A stretch of 64,000 nucleotides of DNA from Myxococcaceae bacterium. Its GTDB lineage: Bacteria > Myxococcota > Myxococcia > Myxococcales > UBA5297. Below, piece by piece: positions 6,066 to 15,431 of the stretch; position 1 is the stretch's first letter; each line of letters opens with the position of its first letter. Under the pieces are notes generated by a model. The model saw only the letters and a program-made list of their open reading frames with translations, ran no database searches and had not been told where the DNA came from. The stretch is taken from assembly GCA_017500825.1 (NCBI GenBank), contig JAFVYB010000081.1, forward strand, positions 1 through 64,000, written 5' to 3'. Both the position numbers and the translations under genes were made by a program.

Positions 6066-8652
6066 GGTCGCGCTCGTTCCCCGGACCGCTTTGGGCCGGG
6101 GCAGGGGGCGCGGGAGAGGCCGCCTTGGACGCGGGAGAGGAAGCGGGCGGCGCTGATTTGACCTCTGGCGCGGGTGCCGCTTTGGGCGCCGTGGCTGGCG
6201 TTGACGGCGCGGGGCTGGCCACGACCGGTCGGGGGGAGGGTGTCGCGGTGGCTTTGGCCTCGCTCGCCTGGGCGCCTGTCTCGTCAGTGGCGGCTCTGGC
6301 TGCGGAGGGGTGGAGGCCTGTTCCTGATTTGTTGGCGGTGGCGTTGTCGGCGTCGCCTGCGGGCAAAAGCGATTCAAAGGCGCGCCTCAGCTCGGCGGCA
6401 AACTCGGCACGCTCGCCCGTCATCTCCTTCAGCCGTCGCGCCACGGCGTGGGGGAAGGGGTGGGGTTCGGCGATTTCAGGCGGCTTGGACGCCTCGTCTG
6501 CCTGCGCGGAAACACTGCCCGCGCTCTCGGAATCATCGGTCGCGGTCTCCGGCTGCAAACCATGGGCGATGAGCGCCAGCGCGCCCTGACGCGTCCAGGG
6601 CAGCGACGATTCGAGGACGTTGAGCAATTCGTCGGCGGCGTTGCGGGCCACTTCCTGCAGCGGTGCGCGCACTTCTTCACCCAGCGCCGGATCCGCGTGC
6701 GCCAGACCTGCAATCTCGACGACTTTGCCGAGCGCGTCGGCGTCTCCCTCGGCGGCCAGCCCCATCAGCGCGGCGACGAGCGGAGTCGCGATCTTCTCGA
6801 CACGGGCAAGGCTCACCAGCCGGCCAAACCCTTCTGGCCTGAGATCCGCGTGTTCGATGAGCGCGCGTACCGCCGCCGGATTGTCAGGCGCGCTGCGATA
6901 GGCGGCCTCGGCCACGATCGCGCGCAGTGCCGGATCGCGCTCGGTCTTCAGGGTGGCGAAGAGCTGCGGCAGGTTGCGCGGGTCTTCCTCGCTGGCGATG
7001 CCGTTGAAGAGGACGAGATCCTCTCTGAGCTGCGCGAGTGGCGTCAGGATCGGGGCGGTGTTCTGGGCCGCCACCTGCTGCCTCGCCCTGTCCGGTGCCC
7101 CGTGCGCCGCGATGGTCGCGCCCAGCGTGTCGAGCGCCGGGACGACGCGGCTGGCCCGTCCGGAAAAGTCGTTGGCCAAAATCGAAAAGGCGAAGCGCTC
7201 GCCGCCCAGCGTCTGCACGTAGCCAGAGAGCGCGCTGACGTTTTCCAGGGTCCCGGTCTTGCCGCGCAGCCGTCGCTCTGCCTCGGTGCCATCCATGCGG
7301 AACTGCAACGTCCCATCCTCGGCGGCGATGCCCATCGAGCTCAAAAACTCGGGCGCCATCGGGAAGTTGCGCCACATCTTCAGGAGCAGGGTGTTGATCT
7401 GGTGCGCCGAGAAGCGGTTGGCGTCGTTGAGGCCCGAGCCGTTCCTCATCACGTAGGTGCCCGGCTTGAGACCGATCTCCGCGTCGAGGAAGTGCTCGAT
7501 GGCGTAAAGCCCCGTGCGCCAGCTGCCGGGCGCGCCGAAGATCTTGGCGCCGAGCGTCTTCACCAGCTGCTCCGAGACGACGTTGGACGAGAACTTGTTC
7601 ACGCGCTTGAGCACCAGATCGAGCGTTTCGCTGCGGTGCAGGAGCAGACTCTGGACGCCGCTTGTGGGGACCGCGCCGCGCCGCACGCCGCCCTTCACCT
7701 CGACGCCGCGCATCTTCAAAAAGCGCTTGAGCGTGTGCCCGAAGTAGAGCCCCGGGTCGTCGACCTTGCGCCAGAAGCTCACCGGCTGCCCGCCCACCGG
7801 GATGCGTCCCGAGACGGTCACCACCTGTTTTTGCCCGTCGGCCGAGAGCGCGCTCGTCACCGAGAGCCTCCTGAGCGCCCGCCGCCCGCGCGTCACGGTC
7901 TTGTTTTCGACGACGATGAAGTCGCTGAGCGGATCGACGACGACGTTGGCCCGCCTGCCGGCGCGTCTGGCCGGGGTGATGTGGACGCCGACGCTGTTCC
8001 AGTTGAGGGAGAGCGCTCCGGGCGGCGCCATGTAAGCGCGGTCGGAATCCTCCTGGTCGTAGCCTGCGCCCACGCGTTCGCCGTCGAAGAAGCGCTCGTC
8101 GAGGACGATGTCGCCCGTCACCTGGCGCAAGCCGCGGTTGTAGAGGTCGCAGGCGATGCGCCACAGGCCCTCGCTGGTGAGCGTCGGATCGCCCCCGCCC
8201 CGGACATAGAGGTTGTCGCGCTTGGCGGCGCCCACGGCCGCGGTCTCGGCGAAAAACTCGGTGTCGAACTGAAACCCGGGCCCGAGCAACGAGAGAGCGG
8301 CGGCAGAGGTGAAGAGCTTCACATTCGAGGCAGGGTTGAGCGGCTCGTCGGCGTTCCGTGCGTAGACGACTTCGCCCGTGTCGAGAGAGACCACCTCGAT
8401 GCCGACGCGCGCCGTGGCCAAAGCCGAACCGGCGATCACTTCCTCGATGGCGGCGGCGAGCGAGGTCTGCCCCACGCCCTCCACGTCTCCCTCTCCGGCG
8501 ATCTTTGAGCTGGCCCGCGCCCCGAAGGCGTCGTCCGCAGCTCGCGCGGCGGCCACGATTCCCGCGTCAGCGTCGTTTGCCTCCTGGGCCTGCGCCGCGG
8601 CGACGGTCAGCCAGGCGAGCGCTCCAAGGCAGGCGGCGATTTTTCGGCTCAT
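6043..8652 (-). CDS. dacB: D-alanyl-D-alanine carboxypeptidase/endopeptidase, PBP4 (DacB) family, with long C-terminal extension
   Basis: PBP4-type enzymes (peptidase S13) trim or cleave peptidoglycan stem peptides in the periplasm. An N-terminal Sec signal ends near AAAQAQ. The three penicillin-binding motifs are present: SNVK (109-112), SSN (355-357) and KTG (465-467), with the extra S13 domain inserted between the first two. The family is normally about 480-500 residues; this protein has 869. Residues ~535-700 look like an alpha-helical repeat (HEAT-like) and the last ~110 are Pro/Ala/Ser-rich low complexity, perhaps a wall-spanning or disordered tail. Its stop lies inside the 3' end of the convergent dnaJ. 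Confidence 0.9.
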   Translation of the reverse strand: MSRKIAACLGALAWLTVAAAQAQEANDADAGIVAAARAADDAFGARASSKIAGEGDVEGVGQTSLAAAIEEVIAGSALATARVGIEVVSLDTGEVVYARNADEPLNPASNVKLFTSAAALSLLGPGFQFDTEFFAETAAVGAAKRDNLYVRGGGDPTLTSEGLWRIACDLYNRGLRQVTGDIVLDERFFDGERVGAGYDQEDSDRAYMAPPGALSLNWNSVGVHITPARRAGRRANVVVDPLSDFIVVENKTVTRGRRALRRLSVTSALSADGQKQVVTVSGRIPVGGQPVSFWRKVDDPGLYFGHTLKRFLKMRGVEVKGGVRRGAVPTSGVQSLLLHRSETLDLVLKRVNKFSSNVVSEQLVKTLGAKIFGAPGSWRTGLYAIEHFLDAEIGLKPGTYVMRNGSGLNDANRFSAHQINTLLLKMWRNFPMAPEFLSSMGIAAEDGTLQFRMDGTEAERRLRGKTGTLENVSALSGYVQTLGGERFAFSILANDFSGRASRVVPALDTLGATIAAHGAPDRARQQVAAQNTAPILTPLAQLREDLVLFNGIASEEDPRNLPQLFATLKTERDPALRAIVAEAAYRSAPDNPAAVRALIEHADLRPEGFGRLVSLARVEKIATPLVAALMGLAAEGDADALGKVVEIAGLAHADPALGEEVRAPLQEVARNAADELLNVLESSLPWTRQGALALIAHGLQPETATDDSESAGSVSAQADEASKPPEIAEPHPFPHAVARRLKEMTGERAEFAAELRRAFESLLPAGDADNATANKSGTGLHPSAARAATDETGAQASEAKATATPSPRPVVASPAPSTPATAPKAAPAPEVKSAPPASSPASKAASPAPPAPAQSGPGNERDLTPQTSP

Positions 8653-8815
8653 TCGCTCTCATCCCCCACGGGCCAACCCCTGCGGAAACGGCCGACGAGG
8701 CAAAACTTGCGTCAAAGACTGGCGAAAAAACACGCGCGCCAGCGGGGGGCGCGATGCCCGAGATCGACGCTGGCGCCATAAGCCGCGCCGCCAAACCACG
8801 CGCGCCCGATGAGCG

Positions 8816-8867
8816 CAAAAATAAAGGCCGCGAAAGATTCCAGACGCGTCCGAAACCTCTCGCGGCC
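8816..8867 (-). terminator. Terminator after tRNA-Pro
   Basis: On the minus strand GGCCGCGA pairs with TCGCGGCC across a ~26-nt loop and is followed by TTTATTTTT. It begins three bases after the tRNA 3' end. Confidence 0.7.
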
Positions 8868-8869
8868 TG

Positions 8870-8943
8870 TCGGGAAGACAGGATTTGAACCTGCGACCCC
8901 TTGGACCCGAACCAAGTGCTCTACCAGGCTGAGCCACTTCCCG
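8870..8943 (-). tRNA. tRNA-Pro (anticodon CGG)
   Basis: The cloverleaf fits: acceptor CGGGAAG/CTTCCCG, D-arm with AGCCTGGTAGAGC, anticodon stem CTTGG/CCAAG around loop TTCGGGT, and T-loop GGTTCAAATCC. The anticodon CGG reads CCG. The discriminator base is A and no CCA is encoded, unlike the other two tRNAs in the window. Confidence 0.95.
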
Positions 8944-9068
8944 AAGACAACGGCGCGGCCTTCTACTCGCGAAAACGCGGGTGTCAATTTTTAAGACGCG
9001 CCAAAAATCGCCCGTTCCAAACGCCGTCCATCCCCCCTGTTTTCACTCTTGTTTTAGCCGTTTCGCGC

Positions 9069-9878
9069 TCAACTTAGGCCGCGCACGCGCTCGACATCGC
9101 CGGCGAAAATTTCGCGCGTTTCGCCCGAATCGAGCCTGAGAAAGAGGCTTCCGCGCCCGCCCAGGTCGGTCGCCACGCCCTCGACGATTCCGCTTTCGGT
9201 AAAGGCGCGCACGCGCTGTCCCAGTGTGGCGCTGTGGCGGCGATAGCGCTCGCGCAGGCTGTCAAACCCGGCGGTTTCCAACTCGCCCAGCGTCGCTTCG
9301 AGGTGGTCGAGCAGGCAGGCGAGGACGCGCGCGCGGTCGAGTGGCCGTCCAAGTTCGCGCCGGAGGCTCGTGGCTGTCTCGTTGAGCGGTGGTTCGAGCG
9401 CCTCGGTGTCGAGGTTGACGTTGAGACCGACGCCGACGACCACGTGCCCGATCGCCCGCCCCGCGAGGCTCATCTCCGAGAGGATGCCCGCCACCTTGCG
9501 CGCGCCGATCAACAGGTCGTTGGGCCACTTGATGGCCGCCTGGACGCCAATCTCCTCCAGCGCGTCGCGACAACCCAGCGCCGTGGCCAGCGTGATCAGC
9601 GGCGCCTCCTCGATGGCGAGCGCTGGTCGCAACAGCAGCGAAAACGCGAGATTCACCCCCGGCGGCGAGACCCAGCTGCGCCCTTTTCGACCGCGCCCCT
9701 GGCTCTGGCGCTCGGCGTGGACGAGGTGTCCGTGTGGCGCGCCGCTCAAACCATCCTCGCGGGCGATGTCCGACGTCGAGGTCGCCTCCCGCAAAAGGCG
9801 CGTCGATCGCCCGAGCGCGCGCGTCTTCAGAAACGCCAACAGCCTCTCTTGCGTCAGATCCCGCGCCGCCTCACTCAT
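9069..9878 (-). CDS. birA: Biotin--[acetyl-CoA-carboxylase] ligase, single-function type
   Basis: BirA makes biotinyl-AMP and attaches biotin to a lysine of the carboxyl-carrier protein. The 269-residue protein has the catalytic core motifs GRGRKGRSW (61-69, adenylate-binding loop) and KWPND (117-121) followed by K-VAGILSEM, plus a C-terminal SH3-like domain. There is no N-terminal winged-helix domain, so it should not act as the biotin-operon repressor. The ATG at 9878 overlaps the end of the upstream CFI-box gene by 8 bases, implying translational coupling; the long upstream extension of the frame lies inside that gene and was discarded. Confidence 0.93.
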   Translation of the reverse strand: MSEAARDLTQERLLAFLKTRALGRSTRLLREATSTSDIAREDGLSGAPHGHLVHAERQSQGRGRKGRSWVSPPGVNLAFSLLLRPALAIEEAPLITLATALGCRDALEEIGVQAAIKWPNDLLIGARKVAGILSEMSLAGRAIGHVVVGVGLNVNLDTEALEPPLNETATSLRRELGRPLDRARVLACLLDHLEATLGELETAGFDSLRERYRRHSATLGQRVRAFTESGIVEGVATDLGGRGSLFLRLDSGETREIFAGDVERVRGLS

Positions 9879-11112
9879 CGCGACCTCCGTCCCGCCCCTG
9901 CCGGGCGCGTTGCCCACCGCGAACAAGTCGCGCGTGAATCGCCTCCAGAGCCCAGCGCGTGGCCCGGCGCGTCGGCTTTGTCCGCGAGAGCAGTCGGGCG
10001 AACGAATCGCCGTGTCGGTAGTAGGCGCGGACAAACCGCCTCCCCAGAGGATGCGGCACGAGTCGCGCGTCGCGAAAAGCGCGAAAATCGTCGAGCTCCG
10101 GTGCCCCCTCGCCAAAGGCCATGGTCGCGACAAAGCAGGCGCCCTTGGGAACGATCAGGTGCAGCGCGCCCGAAGTCAGGTTCTCGGCGGCGGCCAGACT
10201 GCCCGTGCACGAATAGAGAAGCGCCACCAGATCGCCCGCGGCTGCCGGGATTCCCTTCTGCGAGGCGTCGTCAAATTCGAGCAGGCGCGCCGGCTCTCCG
10301 AGCAGCTCAAACCCGATCGCGTAGTGACTCGTGACGCCGTGGTTCGTCCGCCTGATCGTGCCGACGCGACCGATCAGCGCGCCAAAGCTCTGCCCACACT
10401 TCGGACACGCCAGGCGATGAAACGCCTTCTGCGCCGCCACCTCGTATTGCGATCGCTTGCGGCAGCGGGTGGCCAGACACGTCAGCTGGACCTTGAGCCG
10501 TTCATCCGAGCGCGGGTCGTAGCGCGAGACACCTGTGGCGCGGTCAAAGACCGGCGGCGTCCCCCCCATGCCGACAAAGCGAAAAAGCACCCCCTCGCAC
10601 ATGGCCTGCCGCGCCGCCGCCATCGCCTCGCTCGCGAGCAGGTCCGCCTCGACGATCCGCCCTTCGCCCATCGCCACGAGCGCCCGCAGGTGCAGCTCCA
10701 TGGCCCGTGTCAGCGCGTTCAGCGACGCCATGGATTCCTGATCGAGCCCGCCCGCCGTCGCGCGCCCCTGCTTGAGTCCGGCAATCGCCTTCTTCAGCCC
10801 TCCCAACGCCTCGCCCCCCTCACGCCCACTCGCCGCCGTCCCCTGCGCCGCCTGTTCCGCGATGGTCGTCACGCGCGCCGCCGCCGCCCCCACGCAATAG
10901 AGCCGCGCGAGGCAATCGATCGCCGGCGCCACGAGCTTTTGCGCCATCTGCGCCGCCGGGTCGTTGTCGCGCCTGTAGGCGGGAGGTTCGGGCAGCGCGC
11001 TAAAGATCGCCTTGGCCTCCAACCGCAGGGCGTCGAGCCCGGGCAACTTGCGCGCGTCGAGAGCGCCGGAGCGCGCCTTGGCCTCCTGAATCAGCTCGTC
11101 TGCCGTCTTCAT
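9871..11112 (-). CDS. CFI-box C-terminal domain protein with zinc ribbon, function unknown
   Basis: The 413-residue protein has a helical Ala-rich N-terminal half, a central zinc-ribbon-like pair (C-x4-C at 212/217, CPKC at 236/239), and a C-terminal CFI-box (about 326-375: CFVATMAFG, then LDDFRAFRDARL, GRRFVRAYY). CFI-box domains occur at the ends of varied bacterial proteins of unknown role. There is no signal peptide or membrane helix, so it is probably cytoplasmic. ATG 11112 (MKTADELIQEAK) was chosen over the frame opening at 11208 because the extra residues are compositionally poor. Its stop overlaps the birA start. Confidence 0.75.
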   Translation of the reverse strand: MKTADELIQEAKARSGALDARKLPGLDALRLEAKAIFSALPEPPAYRRDNDPAAQMAQKLVAPAIDCLARLYCVGAAAARVTTIAEQAAQGTAASGREGGEALGGLKKAIAGLKQGRATAGGLDQESMASLNALTRAMELHLRALVAMGEGRIVEADLLASEAMAAARQAMCEGVLFRFVGMGGTPPVFDRATGVSRYDPRSDERLKVQLTCLATRCRKRSQYEVAAQKAFHRLACPKCGQSFGALIGRVGTIRRTNHGVTSHYAIGFELLGEPARLLEFDDASQKGIPAAAGDLVALLYSCTGSLAAAENLTSGALHLIVPKGACFVATMAFGEGAPELDDFRAFRDARLVPHPLGRRFVRAYYRHGDSFARLLSRTKPTRRATRWALEAIHARLVRGGQRARQGRDGGRDE

Positions 11113-11393
11113 CGCGTTCGCCTCATCTTGATTGAACGAAGTTTGGGCCTCTCGCCCCACGTTGAACGCGCCGCGCCACCTCAAGAGCGTCCCGGCGCCC
11201 CCTTTCACCCGCCCTCAGCCCAAAGCGGCGCGCCATCTGCAATGTCCACCGCCTCAAGAAAAGCCCGCGCCGCCCAAAATCACGCGCCCGCCCGCGTCCC
11301 TTCTCATCCGCCCCGCCCGCCCAGTCGCGCGGCCAAAAAATGGACGGCAGGCGACATGTAGGACAAAAGACTACGCACCGTTCCGGAGGTCCC

Positions 11394-11828
11394 ATGTTCC
11401 ACGTCGGCAAGCTCCTGTTCATCTCTGTCCTGGCCATCGGCCTTGGCGTCTTCCTCGGCACCGTTCCCCTCGCCGACGGCCTGACCGCCGCCGAGCACAG
11501 CGAAGCCTTCTTCGACCGCGACAGCGCCCCACGTTCCCAAATCCACGCCGCCAAACGCATCGAGTCGCGCCAGGCAGCCCGCGTCGCCGCGCCCAAAAAC
11601 GCCCGCGCCACCTCCCGCCAAAGCGCCCGCGCCGCCTCAACCAAACCCAAAGCCTCCCCGGCCCAGGTCGCGACCACCAGAACAGCGCCGCCGCCCGCAG
11701 CCATCGCCGAACCGCCCGCCGCGCCCATGGCCCCGATTACCGCCGGCGCCGCCAATTCACCCGAACAGGCCAGCGCCTCTGACAAAGCCGCCCTGGATCG
11801 AATTATTTCTGGAAAAACAGGGCGTTAA
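11394..11828 (+). CDS. Small membrane-anchored basic Ala/Pro-rich protein, function unknown
   Basis: The 144-residue protein starts with one hydrophobic segment (FHVGKLLFISVLAIGLGVFL, residues 2-21), probably a signal anchor or signal peptide. A low-complexity part rich in Ala, Arg, Ser and Pro follows. No domain is recognised. The ATG at 11394 has a good ribosome binding site (CCGGAGG). The composition suggests a periplasmic or wall-associated tail; no enzymatic motif is visible. Confidence 0.6.
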   Translation: MFHVGKLLFISVLAIGLGVFLGTVPLADGLTAAEHSEAFFDRDSAPRSQIHAAKRIESRQAARVAAPKNARATSRQSARAASTKPKASPAQVATTRTAPPPAAIAEPPAAPMAPITAGAANSPEQASASDKAALDRIISGKTGR

Positions 11829-11917
11829 CGCGCCGTGTTCCGCGCTTGACGATGCAAATCGCCAAAAATAGACGCGCGCGCCCTCGTCAAAGCCAATCGC
11901 CCCCAAAGGTAAATAAA

Positions 11918-12193
11918 ATGGCACGCAAATCGCACTCTCTCTCTCTCTCTCTTGAAACCGTCCTGTGGAATTGTCGCGTCGCCCTGCGTGGCGTTGGCAG
12001 CGGCGAAAAAAATCGCGACGCCGTCATTGGCCTGTGCTTTTTAAAGTTTGCCGGCGATAAGTTTGAAAAACGCCGCGCTAAAATCGCGGAAGAAAACCAG
12101 GATAAAGATCCGAAACTTATAGAAATTCTGCAAAAGAAGGTGTCTTCTTATAATGCAGATAATGTTTTCTATTTGAAGGAAACCGCGCGTTGA
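11918..12193 (+). pseudogene. hsdM: Remnant of a type I restriction-modification methyltransferase gene (hsdM), N-terminal domain only
   Basis: The 91-codon frame matches the N-terminal helical domain of HsdM, the DNA methylase subunit of type I R-M systems: SLETVLWNCRVALRG, then NRDAVIGLCFLKFAGDKF, and NVFYLKETAR. The frame stops with TGA exactly where the family has a conserved Trp after this motif. Reading through gives AEFFK and a second stop, and no catalytic NPPF region, hsdS or hsdR follows. It is therefore a truncated, decayed gene. The ATG at 11918 follows AAAGG. Codons 7-12 (SLSLSL) are encoded by a (CT)9 tract. The DNA becomes AT-rich downstream, unlike the surrounding genome. Confidence 0.8.
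11935..11952 (+). repeat. (CT)9 dinucleotide tract at the start of the hsdM remnant
   Basis: Nine CT units lie six codons after the ATG. Gain or loss of one unit would shift the frame, the classic arrangement of a phase-variable gene. In this copy the gene is already truncated. Confidence 0.85.
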
Positions 12194-12426
12194 GCTGAAT
12201 TTTTCAAATAATTCATTTTTTTTTGTCTAGAAGATTGTGGCGTTTTTTTAGATTGGTTGTTTTTTTTATGTTGGAGACATCATGGCTGTTGCCCTTCATT
12301 ATGATATTTTCTCCTTAAAAAAGTATATCTCACGTCTTGCTGTATACGCCTCGCAAAAATGTTGAGGAGGCAAAAATTCTGTCCATCAATCCACGCGAAT
12401 TTTTTTATTGTTACGGCGCGGCGCTG
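12194..12426. other. AT-rich spacer after the hsdM remnant
   Basis: This is low-GC DNA with T runs (12222-12229, 12260-12268), probably what is left of the imported R-M locus. A 27-codon frame at 12282-12365 (MAVALHYDIFSLKKYISRL) has a good Shine-Dalgarno GGAG but no recognised homology. It may be a fragment and is not called as a gene. Confidence 0.45.
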
Positions 12427-13014
12427 TCACTCCTCAATGGGTTGGCCGGTTTTGAGATCAAAGGTGACGCTGCCGGCGGTGCAGTCGAGGCGCAATGTTT
12501 GCAATGGGGTATTGGGGTTGGCGGAAATATCGCCGGAACGGAATTTATCGAGCTGGGCGACTTCGTTTTCGCCGGGCGCGATGGTCGGCAAAAGCAATTT
12601 GTATTGGCCATTGAGCGTCAGCGTCACTTTGTCCCAGGGCGCTGCTCCGTTGTTTTCCAAATAAAACGCCGTGATCGATTGCTGGAGGCTTTCGACTTTT
12701 TGCACGCGCAGGCGCGCCGTCGTTTGCAGGCCGCCGTCGCCGCAATGGGGCGTGAACGCAATCAAAAGGGCGCAAAGAGAAAGCCCCGCCCATGTCGAAA
12801 CAATGCCCGCCTTTTTTTTGATGACCGGATCAGCCTCGCGGATTTGTTCGCGCGTTCGGTCAATCCAGGCGCGGAGGCGCTCTTTGAAGGGCGCGTTGTC
12901 CGGGAGCGCGTCGGGCGTGGGTTTGCCCGCGGTGGGGGCGTCTGAGGTCGGCGGAGCGGGTTGCCTGGTAGGTTGAGGGGGCTGTTGCGCGGTTGATGTG
13001 GGAGGTGTAGGCAT
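12427..13014 (-). CDS. Single-pass membrane protein of unknown function
   Basis: The 195-residue protein has a Pro/Thr/Gln-rich N-terminus (about 1-40), a helix rich in charged residues, one transmembrane segment (about 72-88, STWAGLSLCALLIAF), then a ~105-residue extracytoplasmic beta-type domain. No family was recognised. The ATG at 13014 lies 35 bases after the stop of the TPR lipoprotein gene, so the two are probably co-transcribed. The open frame extends much further upstream on this strand, but that part is a shadow of the TPR gene. Confidence 0.65.
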   Translation of the reverse strand: MPTPPTSTAQQPPQPTRQPAPPTSDAPTAGKPTPDALPDNAPFKERLRAWIDRTREQIREADPVIKKKAGIVSTWAGLSLCALLIAFTPHCGDGGLQTTARLRVQKVESLQQSITAFYLENNGAAPWDKVTLTLNGQYKLLLPTIAPGENEVAQLDKFRSGDISANPNTPLQTLRLDCTAGSVTFDLKTGQPIEE

Positions 13015-13049
13015 GATGTGGGGCTGCTGGGGTGAGGGACGCGAAGGCG

Positions 13050-14414
13050 TCAGGGCTGTTTGGCGATGGATTGCAGCATCTTGGCGGCGAAGACGTTTTG
13101 CGGCTGCAGGTCGAGGACCTTTTCGAAATAGCCCGCCGCTTTTTCGCCGAGCGCCCGGGCCTTTTCGGGGTTGGTCTCCTCGCGCTTGCGCTTCTCCATG
13201 TGGAGCATGCCCATGCGCATCAGGACTTCGACGTTGTCGCCGTCGTCGTCGAGCAGGCGCTGAAAGACGGTTTCGGCCTCGTCGAGCTTTTCCTGACCGA
13301 TGAGGGCCGCGCCGAGAGAGAGGCGGGCGCGTTTGTCGTCGGGCCTGAGGGTGATCAGGCGCTTCAGCCAGCGCTCGGCCGGCGCGAATTCGGAGACCTG
13401 CAGCGCCATCTGCGCCAGGCGCTCGTAGGCGTGGATGTTGAGCGGATCCTGCTCGATGACCGTCTGGTAGCTGGCCGTGGCCCGGTCGAAGCGCTCTTTG
13501 GCGAAGTAGAGGTCGGCCAAATAGAGGTGGTTGAGCGGGTCTTTGGGCGACAGCTCGATGGCGTAGCGGAACTCCTCCATGGCGCGGCTGGCGTCGTCGA
13601 TGCGCTGGAAGCAGAGGCCGAGAGCCGCGTGGACCGCCGCCAGGTCGGGGAACTGCTGCAGGATCTCCTGGAAGGTGACCATGGCCTGCTGGGGCGCGTC
13701 GTATTGCATGTAGTTGAGGCCGCGCTCGAACTCCTCTGTGACGACTTTGGGGATTTCGCGGAAGGGCAGGTTGAGGCGGGAGATGACCTGGCGGGCGACG
13801 TCGAGGTCGGTGGGGCGCGGCTGCAGGTCGAGGACGGCGCGCAGGGAGTCGAGGGCGCCCTGGCGGTTGCCGGTCCGAGCCTGGGCCTGGGCCAGGGAGA
13901 TGTGGTGGCGCGAAGGGGCGGGATCGAGGTCGCGAGCGCGGGTCAGCGCCTCCATGGCCGCTTCGAAGCGCTCGGCGTCGAGGTGGATGAGGCCGATGCG
14001 GAAGTGGTGCTCGGCCACGTGCGGCGCGAGGGCGGCGGCCTGCGTCAGGTGTTCGAGGGCGCGCGCTTCCTGGGAGGCCGACTGGGCGTAGAGGCCGAGG
14101 CCCATGCCGTAGTGGAGGTTGGCGCGGTTGGGCGTGACGGCGATTTGGGCGGAGAGCTCGCTGAGGACAGGGACGAGCCGACCGCCGCGGAAGGCCGCCT
14201 CGACGAACAGGCGCATGGCGTCGTTCGAGTCGGGGTCGCGCTTGAGGACCTCGCGCAGGGGATCGAGGGCTTCGACGGGGCGTTTCTCGCCGATGAGCCG
14301 GGCCGCGCGCGCGAGGTCGGATTCGTCGGGGCGCAGGGCGGTCGACTGGGAGGCGCAACCAAAAGACGCCATCAGGGCAAGGGCGGGCAAGAGGGCGATG
14401 AGCGGGCGCGACAT
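13050..14414 (-). CDS. TPR-repeat lipoprotein
   Basis: The 454-residue protein has a lipobox (SFGCAS, Cys20) and is built almost entirely of tetratricopeptide repeats (for example MEEFRYAIELSPKDPLNHL, then YQTVIEQDPLNIHAYERLA). TPR lipoproteins act as assembly scaffolds for outer-membrane secretion, pilus or polysaccharide machines; no specific partner is evident. It is the first gene of a pair with the membrane protein 35 bases downstream. No Shine-Dalgarno stands out; the start was chosen from the signal peptide. Confidence 0.85.
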   Translation of the reverse strand: MSRPLIALLPALALMASFGCASQSTALRPDESDLARAARLIGEKRPVEALDPLREVLKRDPDSNDAMRLFVEAAFRGGRLVPVLSELSAQIAVTPNRANLHYGMGLGLYAQSASQEARALEHLTQAAALAPHVAEHHFRIGLIHLDAERFEAAMEALTRARDLDPAPSRHHISLAQAQARTGNRQGALDSLRAVLDLQPRPTDLDVARQVISRLNLPFREIPKVVTEEFERGLNYMQYDAPQQAMVTFQEILQQFPDLAAVHAALGLCFQRIDDASRAMEEFRYAIELSPKDPLNHLYLADLYFAKERFDRATASYQTVIEQDPLNIHAYERLAQMALQVSEFAPAERWLKRLITLRPDDKRARLSLGAALIGQEKLDEAETVFQRLLDDDGDNVEVLMRMGMLHMEKRKREETNPEKARALGEKAAGYFEKVLDLQPQNVFAAKMLQSIAKQP

Positions 14415-14760
14415 CTGGGGTCCTCCGAGGGCGGCGGGCGATGAGGCACGCCCTAGCCCAAAAAAAAGCGCGGGCCCCTAACACGCCCCCAGAGACAAAT
14501 CATTCAGAAGTGAGGGCCGCTCCGGGCGCATGGCGCGAACGGGCAATCGCCTCCAAAACGCGCCTGTCCCTTGTCGCGACAGAGGTGCGCCGAAGGGGGA
14601 GCGCCGGGCCGTTGAGTTCGGCACGGTTTGTGAAACGCCAACGCCGACGCCGCCTCATCCGCCTGGACGCGCGCGCCTTGACTTTTGAGGCGTTTCTTGG
14701 CGTCGGGGCCCGCCCTCGGGCTAACGCCCCTTTCCACCTTCCAAAAACAGAGAGGTCCCC
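14415..14760. other. Divergent intergenic region
   Basis: This gene-free region separates the TPR lipoprotein (minus) from the barrel protein (plus). It should hold both promoters. Only a small hairpin, GCCCG-CCCT-CGGGC, near 14708-14721 was noticed. The short frames here look like noise. Confidence 0.3.
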
Positions 14761-15405
14761 ATGAAAAAAATGTCGCTCCTCCTGACCGCCCTGCTCCTCG
14801 CCCTGGCCCTGCCGCTGAACGCCAACGCGGCCGCGCCGGGAGGTCCCATCCATCTCGACCTGGGCATCGGCTGGTCCTCGTCACTGAACAATTACTCGTC
14901 CGACTATTACGAGGGCACCGAGTCGCAGGGGCCGCAGTTCCTGCTCGGCCTCAAGTTCCGCGTCTCACAGTCGCTCATGCTCGGCCTCGAAGGTTCGCTG
15001 GCCATCCATCCGTGGAGCTATGGCTACGACTACGGCTACGACGACTACGGCTACGCCTATGGTTACAGCTACGAGATCAAGGCCAAGAACCGCATCTTCT
15101 TCACGGGCGACCTGACGCTCACCTACTACCCGATGCGGATCTTCTACTTCATGGCCGGCGCCGGCTTCTCCGGCCTCAACCTCTCGTATGAGGCGGGCTA
15201 CGGATCGGGCGGCGCGAGCTTTGGCGACCTCGACGGCACCGAGTTTGGCTGGAATGGCCTGCTCGCCCTCGGCATCGACCTGCCGATCATCCCGTTTTTC
15301 CGCATCGGCTTTCAGCTGCGCTACCAGGGCGGCTACATCATGAGCGGGGATGAGCTCTACGACTTCAACCTCTTCTCCGGGAACATCACCTTCTCGTTCC
15401 TCTGA
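14761..15405 (+). CDS. Outer-membrane beta-barrel-like protein
   Basis: The 214-residue precursor has a clear Sec signal (MKKMSLLLTALLLALALPLNA, cleavage near ANA). The mature part is rich in Tyr/Gly with alternating hydrophobic strands and ends in Phe-Leu (NITFSFL), typical of small outer-membrane barrels. A Tyr/Gly/Asp-rich loop (YGYDYGYDDYGYAYGYSY, about residues 77-96) is striking and could be an exposed loop. A role as porin or structural protein is inference. The ATG follows GAGAGG. It stands alone with a strong terminator. Confidence 0.75.
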   Translation: MKKMSLLLTALLLALALPLNANAAAPGGPIHLDLGIGWSSSLNNYSSDYYEGTESQGPQFLLGLKFRVSQSLMLGLEGSLAIHPWSYGYDYGYDDYGYAYGYSYEIKAKNRIFFTGDLTLTYYPMRIFYFMAGAGFSGLNLSYEAGYGSGGASFGDLDGTEFGWNGLLALGIDLPIIPFFRIGFQLRYQGGYIMSGDELYDFNLFSGNITFSFL

Positions 15406-15431
15406 GAGAGGCACCCGGGCGCGACGGACTG

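Noticed and set aside
6448-8508. 686-residue open frame on the plus strand
   Set aside because: Antisense shadow of the carboxypeptidase gene, whose catalytic motifs are intact.
8659-8937. 92-codon minus-strand frame
   Set aside because: Runs through tRNA-Pro and its terminator.
13032-14444. 470-residue plus-strand frame
   Set aside because: Antisense to the TPR lipoprotein, which has a signal peptide and TPR motifs.
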